From Chytriomyces cf. hyalinus JEL632 (taxonomy: Eukaryota > Chytridiomycota > Chytridiomycetes > Chytridiales > Chytriomycetaceae), in NCBI GenBank assembly GCA_025435555.1, contig JAIWWG010000018.1, positions 124,001-188,000 on the forward strand: a stretch of 64,000 nt of DNA, read 5' to 3'. The stretch's first letter is position 1; the number at the start of each line of letters is the position of its first letter. Below the pieces are notes generated by a model. It had not been told where the DNA came from and did no database searches. It saw only the letters and a program-made list of their open reading frames with translations. Below, piece by piece: positions 46,905-57,161 of this stretch. The position numbers and the translations under genes are program-made.

Positions 46905-47034
46905 GAATTTTGAGATTTTCGGTGTCGCGCTGAAAAATATCTTTGCTCAACCGGCGATAGACTGAAAACACTTCGTTCAATGCCGCTGTTGCTTGCTCTG
47001 GAGATTTGACTTTGTTCATAGCCTGATGGAACTG
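46855..47034 (-). CDS. Small ORF with LYR-like segment (doubtful)
   Basis: Sixty codons from ATG at 47034: MQFHQAMNKVKSPEQATAAL, then NEVFSVYRRLSKDIFQRD. The YRRL..IFQRDxE pattern resembles the first helices of LYR-motif mitochondrial assembly factors (LYRM7/Mzm1 type), but the remainder does not. The frame overlaps a competing ORF. It could be an exon of an unresolved small gene or chance. Confidence 0.2.
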   Translation of the reverse strand, partial: QFHQAMNKVKSPEQATAALNEVFSVYRRLSKDIFQRDTENLKIRENQHRSRLQCRCPPK

Positions 47035-47453
47035 CATCTTCAGTCGCGCGTTTTTTATTTTGGACTGAGTGGAGAAGAGAAAGTCACGACGGTAAGTTGT
47101 TGTCGTTCTTCGCTTTTTGTGCAAGGGGCTTTATTGAGAACTGATAGGGTTCCCCTCTCCATCAACTTCTTTTTTGCACAATCGCACGTATTCACAAAAT
47201 CAAAATGATTCTCCGGGTTTAAAGCAGTGCACACGCAGACACAGTCGTTTCACACGGTAAACTTCAGAGCGATGTCATCGGACAAATTGCAGAGAGTCTT
47301 GACTTGACGCGTCAGCTTGCTTCTTGTACGAAGATGCGTTCAAATTCTTCATCTTTGGCGGAACACCGAGCATGGCGAAGAACACGCTTCACCTGATTGC
47401 GTGAACAGCAACAAATGGATAAAAATCCAAATTAAATATTTAAATAAGCCAAA

Positions 47454-48516
47454 ATGCTTTCGTCACATTCACGTCAAACGAACCCGCCTCCTTCTCCGTA
47501 CTCAGCCGCTGTCGCAGCTCAGAAGCAATCGAGAGACATGCTCGCAATGCCCCCACCTCCGCCGCCAAACAAGACAAAGAAGAATACCCGCCCATCCGCA
47601 CCACCCACATCCACATCATCCAAGCCAGCAACTGCGCTCTTATCGCCGCCTCAGAATGCCACCGCACCTTCAATGTCTCTCGCACAGTCGCCAAAGGTGC
47701 CTTTTAAACGCAACCACGACGTGTCTCTGCAGTCACGCTCGCCAGCAACGCCGCGATCAACAAAGTCACTCGGTCCCATTCATCAACTGAGTCGAAACTT
47801 GAAGTGCGTATGCTTTTTATTATCGAAACTCGTTGTCCCCAAACTGAGACGCGCTTTGTTAAATATTTTCTTCCATCTCCCCCCAAAAACAACGAACAGA
47901 CCCAAACCGTTCCATCAAAAGCTCCTTGAAGCCGAAACCACTCCTCTTGCATCTTCAATCTCAACTCCATCCCATGGACTTATCAAATCATCGTCGTCAC
48001 CGAATTTGGTCGGCTCCAAACAAGTTTCGGACACGCCTGCATTCAAACAAGTGTCCGAAGATACGGACAGGAATGACATGGAGGCATTGAAAGCAGAGCT
48101 GAATGCACAAAAAATCAAGTGCAAAGAATTGGACGCGATGCTCAAGTCACGGAATCAGTTCATTTCAAACATTGGTGAAGCAAAAAGCTCATTTCGCCTG
48201 CCCTCATCGCGCAATTTTCTAAATTCTCCCTCACACCTCCAACACAGAAAAAATTGCCCAATCTACGTCTGATAAACTGGCCATCAATCAGAGCTTAGTC
48301 GCCTCCCATCTTGCTGAAACGAAAAACTACGAAAACAAACTAAGTCAGACAACCAACGAGAACCACGTCCTTAAAGCGAAACTGAATGCGGCTCTTGATC
48401 TCTTGACTCCAACCCAGCGGAATAAGATCATCAAAATGAAAGTTGTTGATTCTGCTCGGGAGAAGCGTGAAAAGCAGGACGAGTTGGTGGATGAAATGGT
48501 CCGATTGAGTTTATAG
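47454..48516 (+). CDS. Uncharacterised protein: proline-rich N-terminus, coiled-coil C-terminus
   Basis: Three exons in phase (47454-47803, 47900-48174, 48248-48516) encode 297 residues. The first half is Pro/Ser/Lys-rich, with MPPPPPPNKTKKN (a profilin/SH3-type polyproline run) and many SP/TP sites. The second half, from ~residue 180 (MEALKAELNAQKIKCKELDA) to the end, is a coiled coil with SQTTNENHVLKAKLNAALDL and LTPTQRNKI. No family was recognised. The ~300-residue size and layout fit a small cytoskeletal adaptor, which is only a guess. Confidence 0.7.
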
Positions 48517-48705
48517 ACACACACCAAGTTTTGGGATTCCACTCGAGTTTTACATACATCTGTACGTCAAACGATTTGCTGAGAAAATGATAAGCCATTT
48601 ATTGCTACATCTTACTGAAGTTGAGAAAAAAATAAGTTCATGTCCATCAGAACATTGTAGTTTTGAAGATAAAACACGCATTAGTTCAATGAATCCATTT
48701 CAGCT

Positions 48706-51071
48706 TCACTTCCCCACGACGAAAGCAAGCGCAGACGCGTCGGCATCGCCCGAATTTTCCTTTTCCTTGTCACCTTTCGTTTCCGACTTTTTATCCGTGC
48801 TGGAGGACCCGTCGACCGTGGCTGAATCAATGAGCGCACTTGCACGGTTCGGCATCCAAGATCTACGTTTGTCTGTCACACCTTCAAGCCCTTGATCGCC
48901 TGTTCCAAGAGCAGACTGGTAGAACGCGCTTCCTGTCCTGCTCTTTCGGCGCTCTCCAGCATGCGAAGCAGCAGATTTTCGCTTATCCGACAAAGCCGCA
49001 AGCCCGGCAATACTGCTGCGTTTATTCTGCGCTTCCAGGGTTGCCAACTGCTCAGCCACCTCGTTACTGCCAGACCACCACGACTTGCGCACCTCCTCAC
49101 GAATCGCTTGCGCTTCCAATACCGCTGGGTCGGCCGTATTGTTTCCGACACCCGTGTTGGACCACCACGAGTTGCGCACGGCTTCCTTTTTGGCTTCCTT
49201 CGCGTCTGAAATGATAATGTCCGAGAGTGCCACCGAGTGTCCAGATGCGGTGGATTTGCGTTTATCCTTGCCCAAACTGACTGCGCTGCTGATACGGCGA
49301 TTGTTGTTGCTGTTGACCCCTCCTGCCGTCAAGAATTCAGCCTGTTGCTTGGCATCGACGATGCTCACACGTTTTTGCTTTTTGGAGGTCGAGCTGGCAG
49401 TGCTCATGCGCTTTTCGGCATTTTCTTCCGCTGGCTGCTCAGATCCTTTCGGTTTCTGTTTGTCATCGCCTGAAGACCACAAAGCACGACGGTAGTCCAT
49501 GATTTGGTCATACGAAGCTTGCATGGCGCCATCCTCTGCTTCCTCTTCATCCTCTTCTTCTTCGTCTTCCTCTTCATCGTGAGCGGCTTTTGACACGCGT
49601 CGCGATGAGCGAGCAGCGGCAGCGTCAGCGCCATCTCCTGCACCGGACCCACGACGCCCGCCAAGCCATTCATCCATTTGAATTTCACGCAGCTGTTTCT
49701 CTTGTTCAAGCAGCGCAATCATTTTCCTCCTTCGAATCACCATAAACAGTCCCGCCGCAATCCCAATGACAACTACACCCGCCACTATTCCACCAACCAC
49801 GGCTCCAACAGGGAAATCGTTTCCAAGCGGAGTTTTGTCACTCGGACTGAGTCCCGGTGGGTAGATTTGAGTCAACGCGTTAGGAGATGGCGTTGCTTGC
49901 GCGTTGGGGACAGTGGGTGGGAGGAGGATCGTGTCGACAATATGAATGACACCCGAATCAAACAGAATATCAGGTGTTGTGATTGTAAGTTTGGGTGCAT
50001 CGCTCGCACTGGAAGACGCAAAATGCGTGCTATCAGGTGCGAAGATCTCCTGGCCGTTAAAATATGTCGTTTGCGGAGATTTGTTTGTGATGGGTCCGTT
50101 GCCAATCACGTCCGAGTAAAAGATGCCGCTAATGATTTGGTATTGAACGATGGATGCTTTCAGAGCTGATGAAATGTCGCTGACTTTGTTGTTTTCGAGG
50201 AAGCGCGGAATGCCTCCCTGAGCTGGAATGAGCACGGTGATGCCCTGGAGAGATTTTAACGAGCTGCTGAGATTTCCAGCGTTCACGTAGCCGAGATAGT
50301 CGGTGAGACGCAGGTTTGTGTAGAGGGATACAATGTCAGAGGGGATCAGCATGACTTCGCTCACAACGTGAATGATCCCTGGAGAATGGCGGTTGATTGA
50401 ACACTATGGATCAGTTTTCGACAGTTTTGCGCATCAGTTTCACCCATTCCTGTTCTCACCATAATCAGTTTTGATACTGCGCTGAACGACACCATTCGCC
50501 ACTCCGGTAGTAAATCTAGCGTTTCCATTCTCAGTCACAATTTTTATAGATTGGTACAGCCCGCTGCCGAGGTTGTTGAAGCCGCTGCCGTATCTCGACA
50601 AGTAGGTGCGAACAAAAGTTGGCACAGGTCCCGCATTAAAGTCCACAAGAACATTGGGTAGGATATGATACGTAAGAAGTGAAGCTTGGTTCGCAGGAGT
50701 TCCGCTGATTAGGGTTGCTGCTTGAGGGCTGTTTTTGGTGGCTGCGGTTGACGCATCATTTGTGAATGCAATGATGGTGTAAGGGGGTGGTGGACTGTTG
50801 CCGTCGTTCATTGCGAGAGTCAAGTTGAGCATAATCCCACTGATGAAAGTGTTGGCTTTCGTTGCAGCGAACATTGCGCTCATTTGGGAGCATTCAGGGA
50901 GTGAGGCAAGGACCTGTCGCTCAGAGTTCAGTATGGTTCAAGAGTTGCCTTCGGATGAAGGACACCCACCGAAAGAATGGAACCGCTCTTTGATTCATTC
51001 GGCGCTGCGTGTGAAAACAGCGGCGCAAGGACGCAGACAACGGCGACACCAAGCGTCTGTTTCAGTCTCAT
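48706..51071 (-). CDS. FAS1 (fasciclin) domain membrane protein
   Basis: Three exons (51071-50970, 50913-50460, 50378-48706) encode 742 residues. A signal peptide (VAVVCVLAPLFSHAA) is followed by two FAS1-like domains. The first has PPPYTIIAFTNDAS, TYHILPNVLVD and IIHVVSEVML. The second has GITVLIPAQGGIPRFLEN, YQIISGIFY and GVIHIVDTILLPP. A Pro/Ser linker and one membrane segment (AVVGGIVAGVVVIGIAAGLF) follow, then basic RRRK. A ~370-residue cytosolic tail is acidic (EEDEEEEDEEEAEDG) then Lys/Ser-rich, with repeated RxSWW motifs (RNSWWSN, RKSWWSG, RRSWMP). FAS1 domains mediate adhesion. The long cytosolic tail suggests signalling or cytoskeletal coupling. The ATG is 38 bp from the gluconokinase stop. 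Confidence 0.88.
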
Positions 51072-51108
51072 TTTACTTGGAAAAAGTGGAAGATATTTAC
51101 TGAACAGT

Positions 51109-51636
51109 TTAATTGAGCAGTTGGGCTGCCACATCGTCCACAGATGTAGCGTCGCTCGCAATCACAACGTCTCTTTCGATGCTCGGAACAGGTTCTTCCA
51201 ATGTGTCCAATTGTGACTGCAGCAGGCTCACTCCTGCAAAGTGTCCCTCGCGATTCTGCAACCGCGTTACAAGCACATCACGCCCCACTTTCAGATACAC
51301 GAAACGCACCTCGCATCCGCTGAGACTGTCTCGTAGAGTGTCGCGGTACTTTCGTTTGAGGGCGGAGCAAGCGACAATGACCACCGTGTTGTCTCCCTCA
51401 ACGACAGCACTCTCAACCACACTCGCTGCTATCCGCTTAAACCACGGCTCTCTGTCCGTATCCGTCAGCGGGATGCCCTGCGCCATGCTGCACTTGCTTG
51501 AGTCCGAGTGCAGATCATCGCCCTCGATAAACACGCTGCGCATTGCCTCTCGCTGGTCCACAATGCCCGCCAATTTCTTTGCAAACGTGCTTTTGCCGCA
51601 TCCAGAGACGCCCATTATAACGACTGCCAGTTTCAT
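51109..51636 (-). CDS. Gluconokinase
   Basis: Single exon, 175 residues. The P-loop GVSGCGKST is at residues 9-17, followed by FIEGDDLHS, GIPLTDTDREPW, VVIVACSALKRKYRD, GHFAGVSLLQSQLDTLE and a C-terminal DVAAQLL helix. This is the gluconokinase set (ATP + D-gluconate to 6-phosphogluconate, feeding the pentose phosphate pathway). Length is typical. The gene is tightly packed: divergent from the GT64 gene (start codons 86 bp apart) and 38 bp upstream of the FAS1 gene start on the same strand. Confidence 0.95.
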   Translation of the reverse strand: MKLAVVIMGVSGCGKSTFAKKLAGIVDQREAMRSVFIEGDDLHSDSSKCSMAQGIPLTDTDREPWFKRIAASVVESAVVEGDNTVVIVACSALKRKYRDTLRDSLSGCEVRFVYLKVGRDVLVTRLQNREGHFAGVSLLQSQLDTLEEPVPSIERDVVIASDATSVDDVAAQLLN

Positions 51637-51722
51637 CTCTGGTTGGTTGGTTGGATATATTTATGGACGGTTTTATCTCTCATTTTAATCATGACAATTT
51701 CTTTAAATCAAAACAAACGCGA

Positions 51723-54539
51723 ATGTTCGTGTCAATCAGTCGTATCCTGTTCCTGTTCTCGCTGGCGATCTCGGCTCTTCATGCGCATTCCATCCAGCAT
51801 CTCATATCCAGCTATTCATCCCAACCGGCATCACAAGGTGAGTTTGTTCGTGATGCAAACATCCTAACACTGACAGCTTGAACCCATCGACAAGATTCCA
51901 ACTGCGCAAATACATCATGGATGCATAACGCGATAGCATCTAGACCCTCTAACTGGCAACTGATGTGCATCATCGGGGAAGCAAACACACACTCTGACGT
52001 TGAAGAGTTTCAACGGTTATGGAATTTCGCATTTCCTGGCTTCTTCAACATTCCGTCGACACATTCAGTGGAATCAAGCGTTGATCCGAGAATGCATTGG
52101 ACACCAGTATTTTCTGCAGATGCAGTTAAATTCCCTGAATCCATTCTTGCATCTGTCGAACAAGCCTTCATGCGATACACCTGCGAGAACTACATGATTC
52201 TTACTTCCAACTTGAATCACCTGCAGTTTTCATCTTCGGAACTGGGCGAAAATATGGGAGCGAGTTTGTCGACCATCTTGCAGAAATATTGGCCCGCCAT
52301 CGCAGCCTTTTCGAAAACACCATCAACCGAGCGCCCAGTGGCGAAGGTTCAGGCGCTTGCAGGGGTTGATACACGCGCCGTCATTTTGCATCGCTCAGTA
52401 CTTTCATTGTTTATACATACCCAGTATCCCACAGAAATGGGTACAGGAGGGCAGTTTCAGCATTTTGATGCATTTACAAACTTGGCATCAGCTCTTTTAT
52501 TTCAAGAATCTGCTCTTCAAATCAATACCATCCATCTTTCACCTCCAAACTCGAAACCTGAAACATCGCCACCTGTTGATTCAGCACTTCTCCAATTCGG
52601 AAGACGCTCTGGCGAATCGCTGGAAGAGTATGACATCTATTGGGAACCCACACTTCAAAGCGTGCAATGCAACAGCCCGATGTTTATGAACAATACCCTG
52701 CTTTCTCCTCGAATAGTTTCTCTGTTCAACTTGCAGCACCCGTACTTTGCAAAAAATCCCAGGATAGCCAGTCACGGGAACCTGGTATCAAACCGCCTCC
52801 ACTTCAACGTGCATATTTTTACACCATTCCATCGCTCAAACCATTTCGACCGCCTATACGAATCCATAAACTTGGCAAACCGGATCCAATCGCGCGTGTC
52901 AATCTACGTGCACGTGGACTCCTTCAACTCGACTGCAGATTCGAAAAAGACACTGAAATTCTTGCAATCGCTGCAGTCCAGGCACGGAACAGTCCACATC
53001 CATGTGCAAGCTGTTCGGGTGAAAGAGTTTGACAGAAGCCATTCGCGCGACGCGGCGAATCTTTGGATGCCTTCTCATAGGAACGAATTTGCGATTTTTT
53101 TGGGAGAACATGCGGTTGTTTCCGAAAGGTTGTTTGAATATGCAGAGGCTTCAGCCCTTGCCTATTTTTTCAACCACACCGCTTCGAAACAGGTGGAGAG
53201 GCTGGGGTTGATGGGTATCTCACTCGTCAACACAAACGCGTCATTGGGTGTTGAAGCTGGAACTCCGTTCCTGTTTCAACAACCAAACGAAGATGCGGTT
53301 CTGTTTACGCCTGAATCTTGGATCCAGTTTGTGAAATGGAAAATGCAACTACCGGTTTGGATCGACCCGCTGATTCCGGATTCTCCAACAAACGCATGGC
53401 CGCGGGACTCGTGGGCGAAATACTTGCTTCGGTTTATGGTGCAGCATGGGAAAACACTGTTGTTTTCAAATTGCGTCTCGCCTATTGCCGCGACCAATTC
53501 CCAACCACACGCAAACACACCGCCCATGCCCCTATTTTCACCTCTTGAAAGCCTGAAATCGTTTGATGCTTACTTAAGACAATCAGCTGTGACATTGTCA
53601 CTTGGTAAAGATGTCACATCCTTCGACACATGCACAATGGTGATGCAAGTATACTCTCGCACATCAACGTTTCTCGACAGACTCGCCTACTACCACACAC
53701 TCCCTTTCCTCTCTTCGATTATTATTGTCTGGAACAACCTCAACACGCCGCCACCAGCACACATCAACCACCCAGAATCCACCTCCTTCAAGCCAAACGC
53801 ACCGACATTCGCAATCCCCATCCACATTCTGCAACAACCCCAAAACAGCATGAACAACCGTTTCAAACCGTTCAAAGAACTTGGTGCAAGCCAATGCGTA
53901 ATTGCCATGGACGACGACTGGGACTTTCCACACGTCAAACTAGTTGCAGCGATACGTGCGTGGCAGACGGGCGGGTATGAACGACTTGTTGGGTTTCAGC
54001 AGCAAGGACGTGTGCATGTCCCAAGTACAGCAAAGAAAGTGTCGCTTTCAGATCTACGCGTGAATGGGATCCAGAGCGACGCCGTATATGCCAAAGAATC
54101 TGTTTCAGTCAAGCACAAGTACGGCAAGAATGTACAGTTGCAGAAAGCGGGCGTCAGTATTCTGATGCCCAGTGCGACCGTGTACCATGCCAAGTACCAT
54201 CACATGTACTCTTCTAATTTGCCTGAACGGGCACGGGCAGTAGTCCAAGAACTGACAAACTGCGACGACATTCTGTTCAATATGATGGTTGCGAATGCGA
54301 CGCGTGCTGGGCCTATGGTGCTGGCAGATGGGGACCGTGTTGAGAAGGCGCTCGTGTTTGACAAGGCCGGGCAAAAAGACGGACTTTGGAAAGATAAAGA
54401 ACATTGGGCGAAGCGGTTATGGTGCATGAATTACTTTGTGGAGCATGTGTTTGATGGAAAAATGCCGTTGATCTCAACACGGGTTGTGAAGGGGAGAAAG
54501 AGGAGGCGTGGAGATGCTGTCAAGGCAAAGCGTGGATGA
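51723..54539 (+). CDS. Two-domain glycosyltransferase with C-terminal GT64 (exostosin-type) domain
   Basis: Two exons (51723-51837, 51895-54539) encode 918-919 residues. An N-terminal signal sequence (ILFLFSLAISALHAHS) is followed by a large luminal region with many sequons. Residues ~300-480 (FNVHIFTPFHRSNHFDRLYE, then RVSIYVHVDSFNS) look like a second, GT-A-like domain. The C-terminal ~290 residues are GT64: VMQVYSRTSTFLDRLAYYH, SSIIIVWNN, NNRFKPF, the metal-binding AMDDDWDF, RLVGFQ, and CDDILFNMMVANATRAGP. GT64 enzymes transfer HexNAc (heparan-type or GIPC-type glycans). The acceptor in this fungus is unknown. A basic RGRKRRRG-like end follows. The start was chosen at the signal peptide. 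Confidence 0.85.
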
Positions 54540-54798
54540 AATATGAATGTTGTGGGTATAAAGATGATATTATCCAGTTGGTTTTTAGGCCTCCTTGCTT
54601 GAGGCACGAGGATTGCTTTGGAGACCTGGTGTTTTCGTCGCTGGAAATACATTTTACCAAACTTCCATCCATACGACGCGAGAATAGACTGGCTAACTGA
54701 CGCGTGCATACGATGCAGAAGAGACGGACTGTAAATTCGGATGTCGTATTTTTATTTGTTTTTAACTGGTTTTCTTAATACCTTTCACAACGCTCTTG

Positions 54799-55408
54799 TC
54801 AAAACTCAGGCTCATTCATGAGCACACGTTGGATATAAGCCTCCGGTTTGTGGATGTTGGTGTATGCCAGCGAGAAGCCATTGCGAGTCACTATCACAGA
54901 GTATGGTGCTGGAATCGCTGACAACTGGTTGCTGCGGCGAGGCGATAAGCCTCGATTGGCAACAGGAATGCTCGGGTCAAGGTCTCTCGTGAGGACGACT
55001 TCAAAATGGCGAGTGTCCGTTGTGGTAGCATCATGTACGTGCAGCGACTCAACTCCAGTCAGCAACTCATCCAAAAGGATCAATTTGTCTCGGCGCGTCG
55101 GTTGGAGCAGGCTGGCTTCTTGGTGGATTTTCCGCCGAATTAAGCACTGGGGGGCGGTGGTCGGCACCGTCCGCCGAGTTTCTGGAGGTATCTTGTCCTG
55201 CTTCCACTTGGTCGTCTGGAACTTGATCTTGGTCCAACGCCGTCAAGGGGGGAGTAGAAGTGGTTTCAACCGTTGCTTCCACGTTCGAGGTAGTTGTCTT
55301 TGGTTTGGAAGTAGATGCTCCATCAGCAGATCCGCGTCTTACGTCTGGAGTTGTCGCTTCTGAAGTTGTCACTTCTGGGGCTGTCACTTTTGGTGTTGGG
55401 TCTTGCAT
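54799..55408 (-). pseudogene. Thr/Pro-rich family gene, copy A (frameshifted)
   Basis: Mirror image of copy B. From ATG at 55408 the protein is identical to copy B for ~112 residues (MQDPTPKVTAPEVTTSE onward). Then one extra A/T in a short homopolymer (55073-55076) shifts the frame and ends it at DPFG. The expected C-terminal domain (DELLTGVESLHVHD to AYIQRVLMNEPEF) continues intact in the other frame to 54799. Since both flanking parts are well preserved, the break is very recent, polymorphic or a sequence error. The TATAAAAGG box lies ~65 bp upstream of the chosen ATG. An earlier in-frame ATG overlaps that box and was not used. Confidence 0.7.
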
Positions 55409-55587
55409 TTGGGTTCTTGTCGAGACTTGGTTTGGTGTTTGAAATAAAACTTGATGGATGGGGCCACCTTTTATATCCATTCATGCGGCAACTGTGATCG
55501 GCGTCACTGGTGTAACCACCGTCATTTTAAGTGGCGCCAAGTCCGACCCTTGCCACCTCCCACTTCCCTCTCCTCTGTCCATACATC
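55077..55587. repeat. Inverted repeat, left arm
   Basis: 511-bp arm, near-perfect reverse complement of 55755-56265 (one mismatch seen near 55575). It covers the promoter and first part of copy A. Identity drops to ~95% over the next ~110 bp and ~70% over the last ~165 bp towards 54799. Confidence 0.92.
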
Positions 55588-55754
55588 ACGCATCCATGCA
55601 TCGATCTATGTGCTGATTCATTCAGTAGACTGACTGACTGGTTGGCTGCGACCAATCTTGGATCTCAGCATTCTGCTTATGCCTCCTCCCATCAAATAAT
55701 AACAAACAACTAAATCAAAAATGCGATCTTGGCAAGGAACTGCCCTCAATGGAT
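55588..55754. other. 167-bp spacer of the inverted repeat (divergent promoter centre)
   Basis: Unpaired centre between the arms, with no ORF of note. It carries the outer parts of the two divergent promoters. Confidence 0.8.
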
Positions 55755-56265
55755 GATGTATGGACAGGGGAGAGGGAAGTGGGAGGTGGCAAGGGTCGGA
55801 CTTGGCGCCACTTAAAATGACGGTGGTTACACCAGTGACGCCGATCACAGTTGCCGCATGAATGGATATAAAAGGTGGCCCCATCCATCAAGTTTTATTT
55901 CAAACACCAAACCAAGTCTCGACAAGAACCCAAATGCAAGACCCAACACCAAAAGTGACAGCCCCAGAAGTGACAACTTCAGAAGCGACAACTCCAGACG
56001 TAAGACGCGGATCTGCTGATGGAGCATCTACTTCCAAACCAAAGACAACTACCTCGAACGTGGAAGCAACGGTTGAAACCACTTCTACTCCCCCCTTGAC
56101 GGCGTTGGACCAAGATCAAGTTCCAGACGACCAAGTGGAAGCAGGACAAGATACCTCCAGAAACTCGGCGGACGGTGCCGACCACCGCCCCCCAGTGCTT
56201 AATTCGGCGGAAAATCCACCAAGAAGCCAGCCTGCTCCAACCGACGCGCCGAGACAAATTGATCC
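55755..56265. repeat. Inverted repeat, right arm
   Basis: Partner of 55077-55587. It holds the TATAAAAGG box (~55866-55874) and the first ~110 codons of copy B. Confidence 0.92.
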
Positions 56266-56536
56266 TTTGGATGAGTTGCTGACAGGAGTTGAGTCGCTGC
56301 GCGTACATGATGCTACCACAACGGACACTCTCCATTTTGAAGTTGTCCTCACGAGAGACCTTGACCCGAACATTCCTATTGTCGATCGATCGCTCCTCCC
56401 CAGTAACCCGCTGTCTGAAATTCCAGCACCGTACACTGTGATTATGACTCGCCATGGCATCCGCCGGGCATACGACAACATTCATTATCCAAAGGCTTAC
56501 ATTGCGCAAGTGCTCATGAATGAGACGGAACATTAG
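55934..56536 (+). CDS. Thr/Pro-rich family protein, copy B (intact)
   Basis: 200 residues from ATG at 55934, chosen because TATAAAAGG at ~55866 must lie upstream of transcription. An in-frame ATG at 55862 overlaps that box. Residues ~1-110 are low-complexity (Thr, Pro, Ser, Asp/Gln). Residues ~115-200 form a compact-looking domain: DELLTGVESLRVHDATTTDT, HFEVVLTRDLD, EIPAPYTVIMTRHGIRRAYD, NIHYPKAYIAQVLMNE. There is no signal peptide or membrane segment. The family was not recognised. The C-terminal pattern N/H-G-x(3)-AY..I..PxAYIxxV recurs in copies A and C and resembles the repeated domain of the 60-63 kb gene. Confidence 0.75.
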   Translation: MQDPTPKVTAPEVTTSEATTPDVRRGSADGASTSKPKTTTSNVEATVETTSTPPLTALDQDQVPDDQVEAGQDTSRNSADGADHRPPVLNSAENPPRSQPAPTDAPRQIDPLDELLTGVESLRVHDATTTDTLHFEVVLTRDLDPNIPIVDRSLLPSNPLSEIPAPYTVIMTRHGIRRAYDNIHYPKAYIAQVLMNETEH

Positions 56537-57161
56537 ATGAGCGGCTTTAACGGAGACCAAGATGTTCAATGCAGCTTTTTTGATAAAAAGAAGAGATATT
56601 CAGAAACCAGTTAACATGAAATAAAAGACGCGATATTCCATGCACCAAATATATTTATCCATGCTTGTTATGCAGAACATGACCCCAAAGAAACGCAATC
56701 AATTTGACGGAGCCTATAAAATATATATAATTAAAGACGCTGCACTGAAAGTACAACCAAAGAGCATTTATGACGGCTTCGAATATGTTAGAGCCACCAG
56801 TTGTAATTGTCATCACTGGTTCTTACAACGCGAGTCCAGCCTAAGCAGCTACGCGCTTCTGGCCATGCAAAACATGCGAACTGCTGCAGTCAACATCGAG
56901 TATTCGGACATTTTATGATTGAGGAACCGTGATTTTCGGCCACATCAATTTCTTGACATTTTTCCATGGTATTTTATTCTATCTTGATTGCAGACTTTGC
57001 TGCTGCTGCTTTGCTTGTTGAGTATTGAGCGATGCCGAATCACGCGTTTGGATTTAGAATATCGCGTTTTTTTATTTCGTTTTTAACTGGTTTTTCTGAA
57101 CATCTTCTTCTTCTTCTCCTTCGAATCAAAAATATTACTTTGTTTAAACATCTTGGTCATC
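56537..57161. other. Intergenic region between convergent copies B and C
   Basis: Contains two related 3' flanks. The text around 56590-56635 is the approximate reverse complement of 57055-57110 (AACTGGTTTTTCTGAA, ATATCGCG), and a similar stretch follows copy A near 54735-54780. Thus the 3' UTRs of the three copies are homologous. No convincing gene lies between. Confidence 0.6.

Noticed and set aside
55408-55480. Upstream start MDIKGG for the Thr/Pro-rich family
   Set aside because: Its ATG overlaps the TATAAAAGG box, so it should lie outside the transcript. The next ATG (MQDPTPK) is conserved in all three copies.
54799-56536. Inverted repeat as a foldback or MITE-like DNA transposon
   Set aside because: No target duplication or transposase was seen, and the arms are promoter plus coding sequence of the same gene family.
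56640-56918. ORF of 92 codons on the plus strand
   Set aside because: AT-rich, no family resemblance, and it overlaps the homologous 3' flanks of copies B and C.
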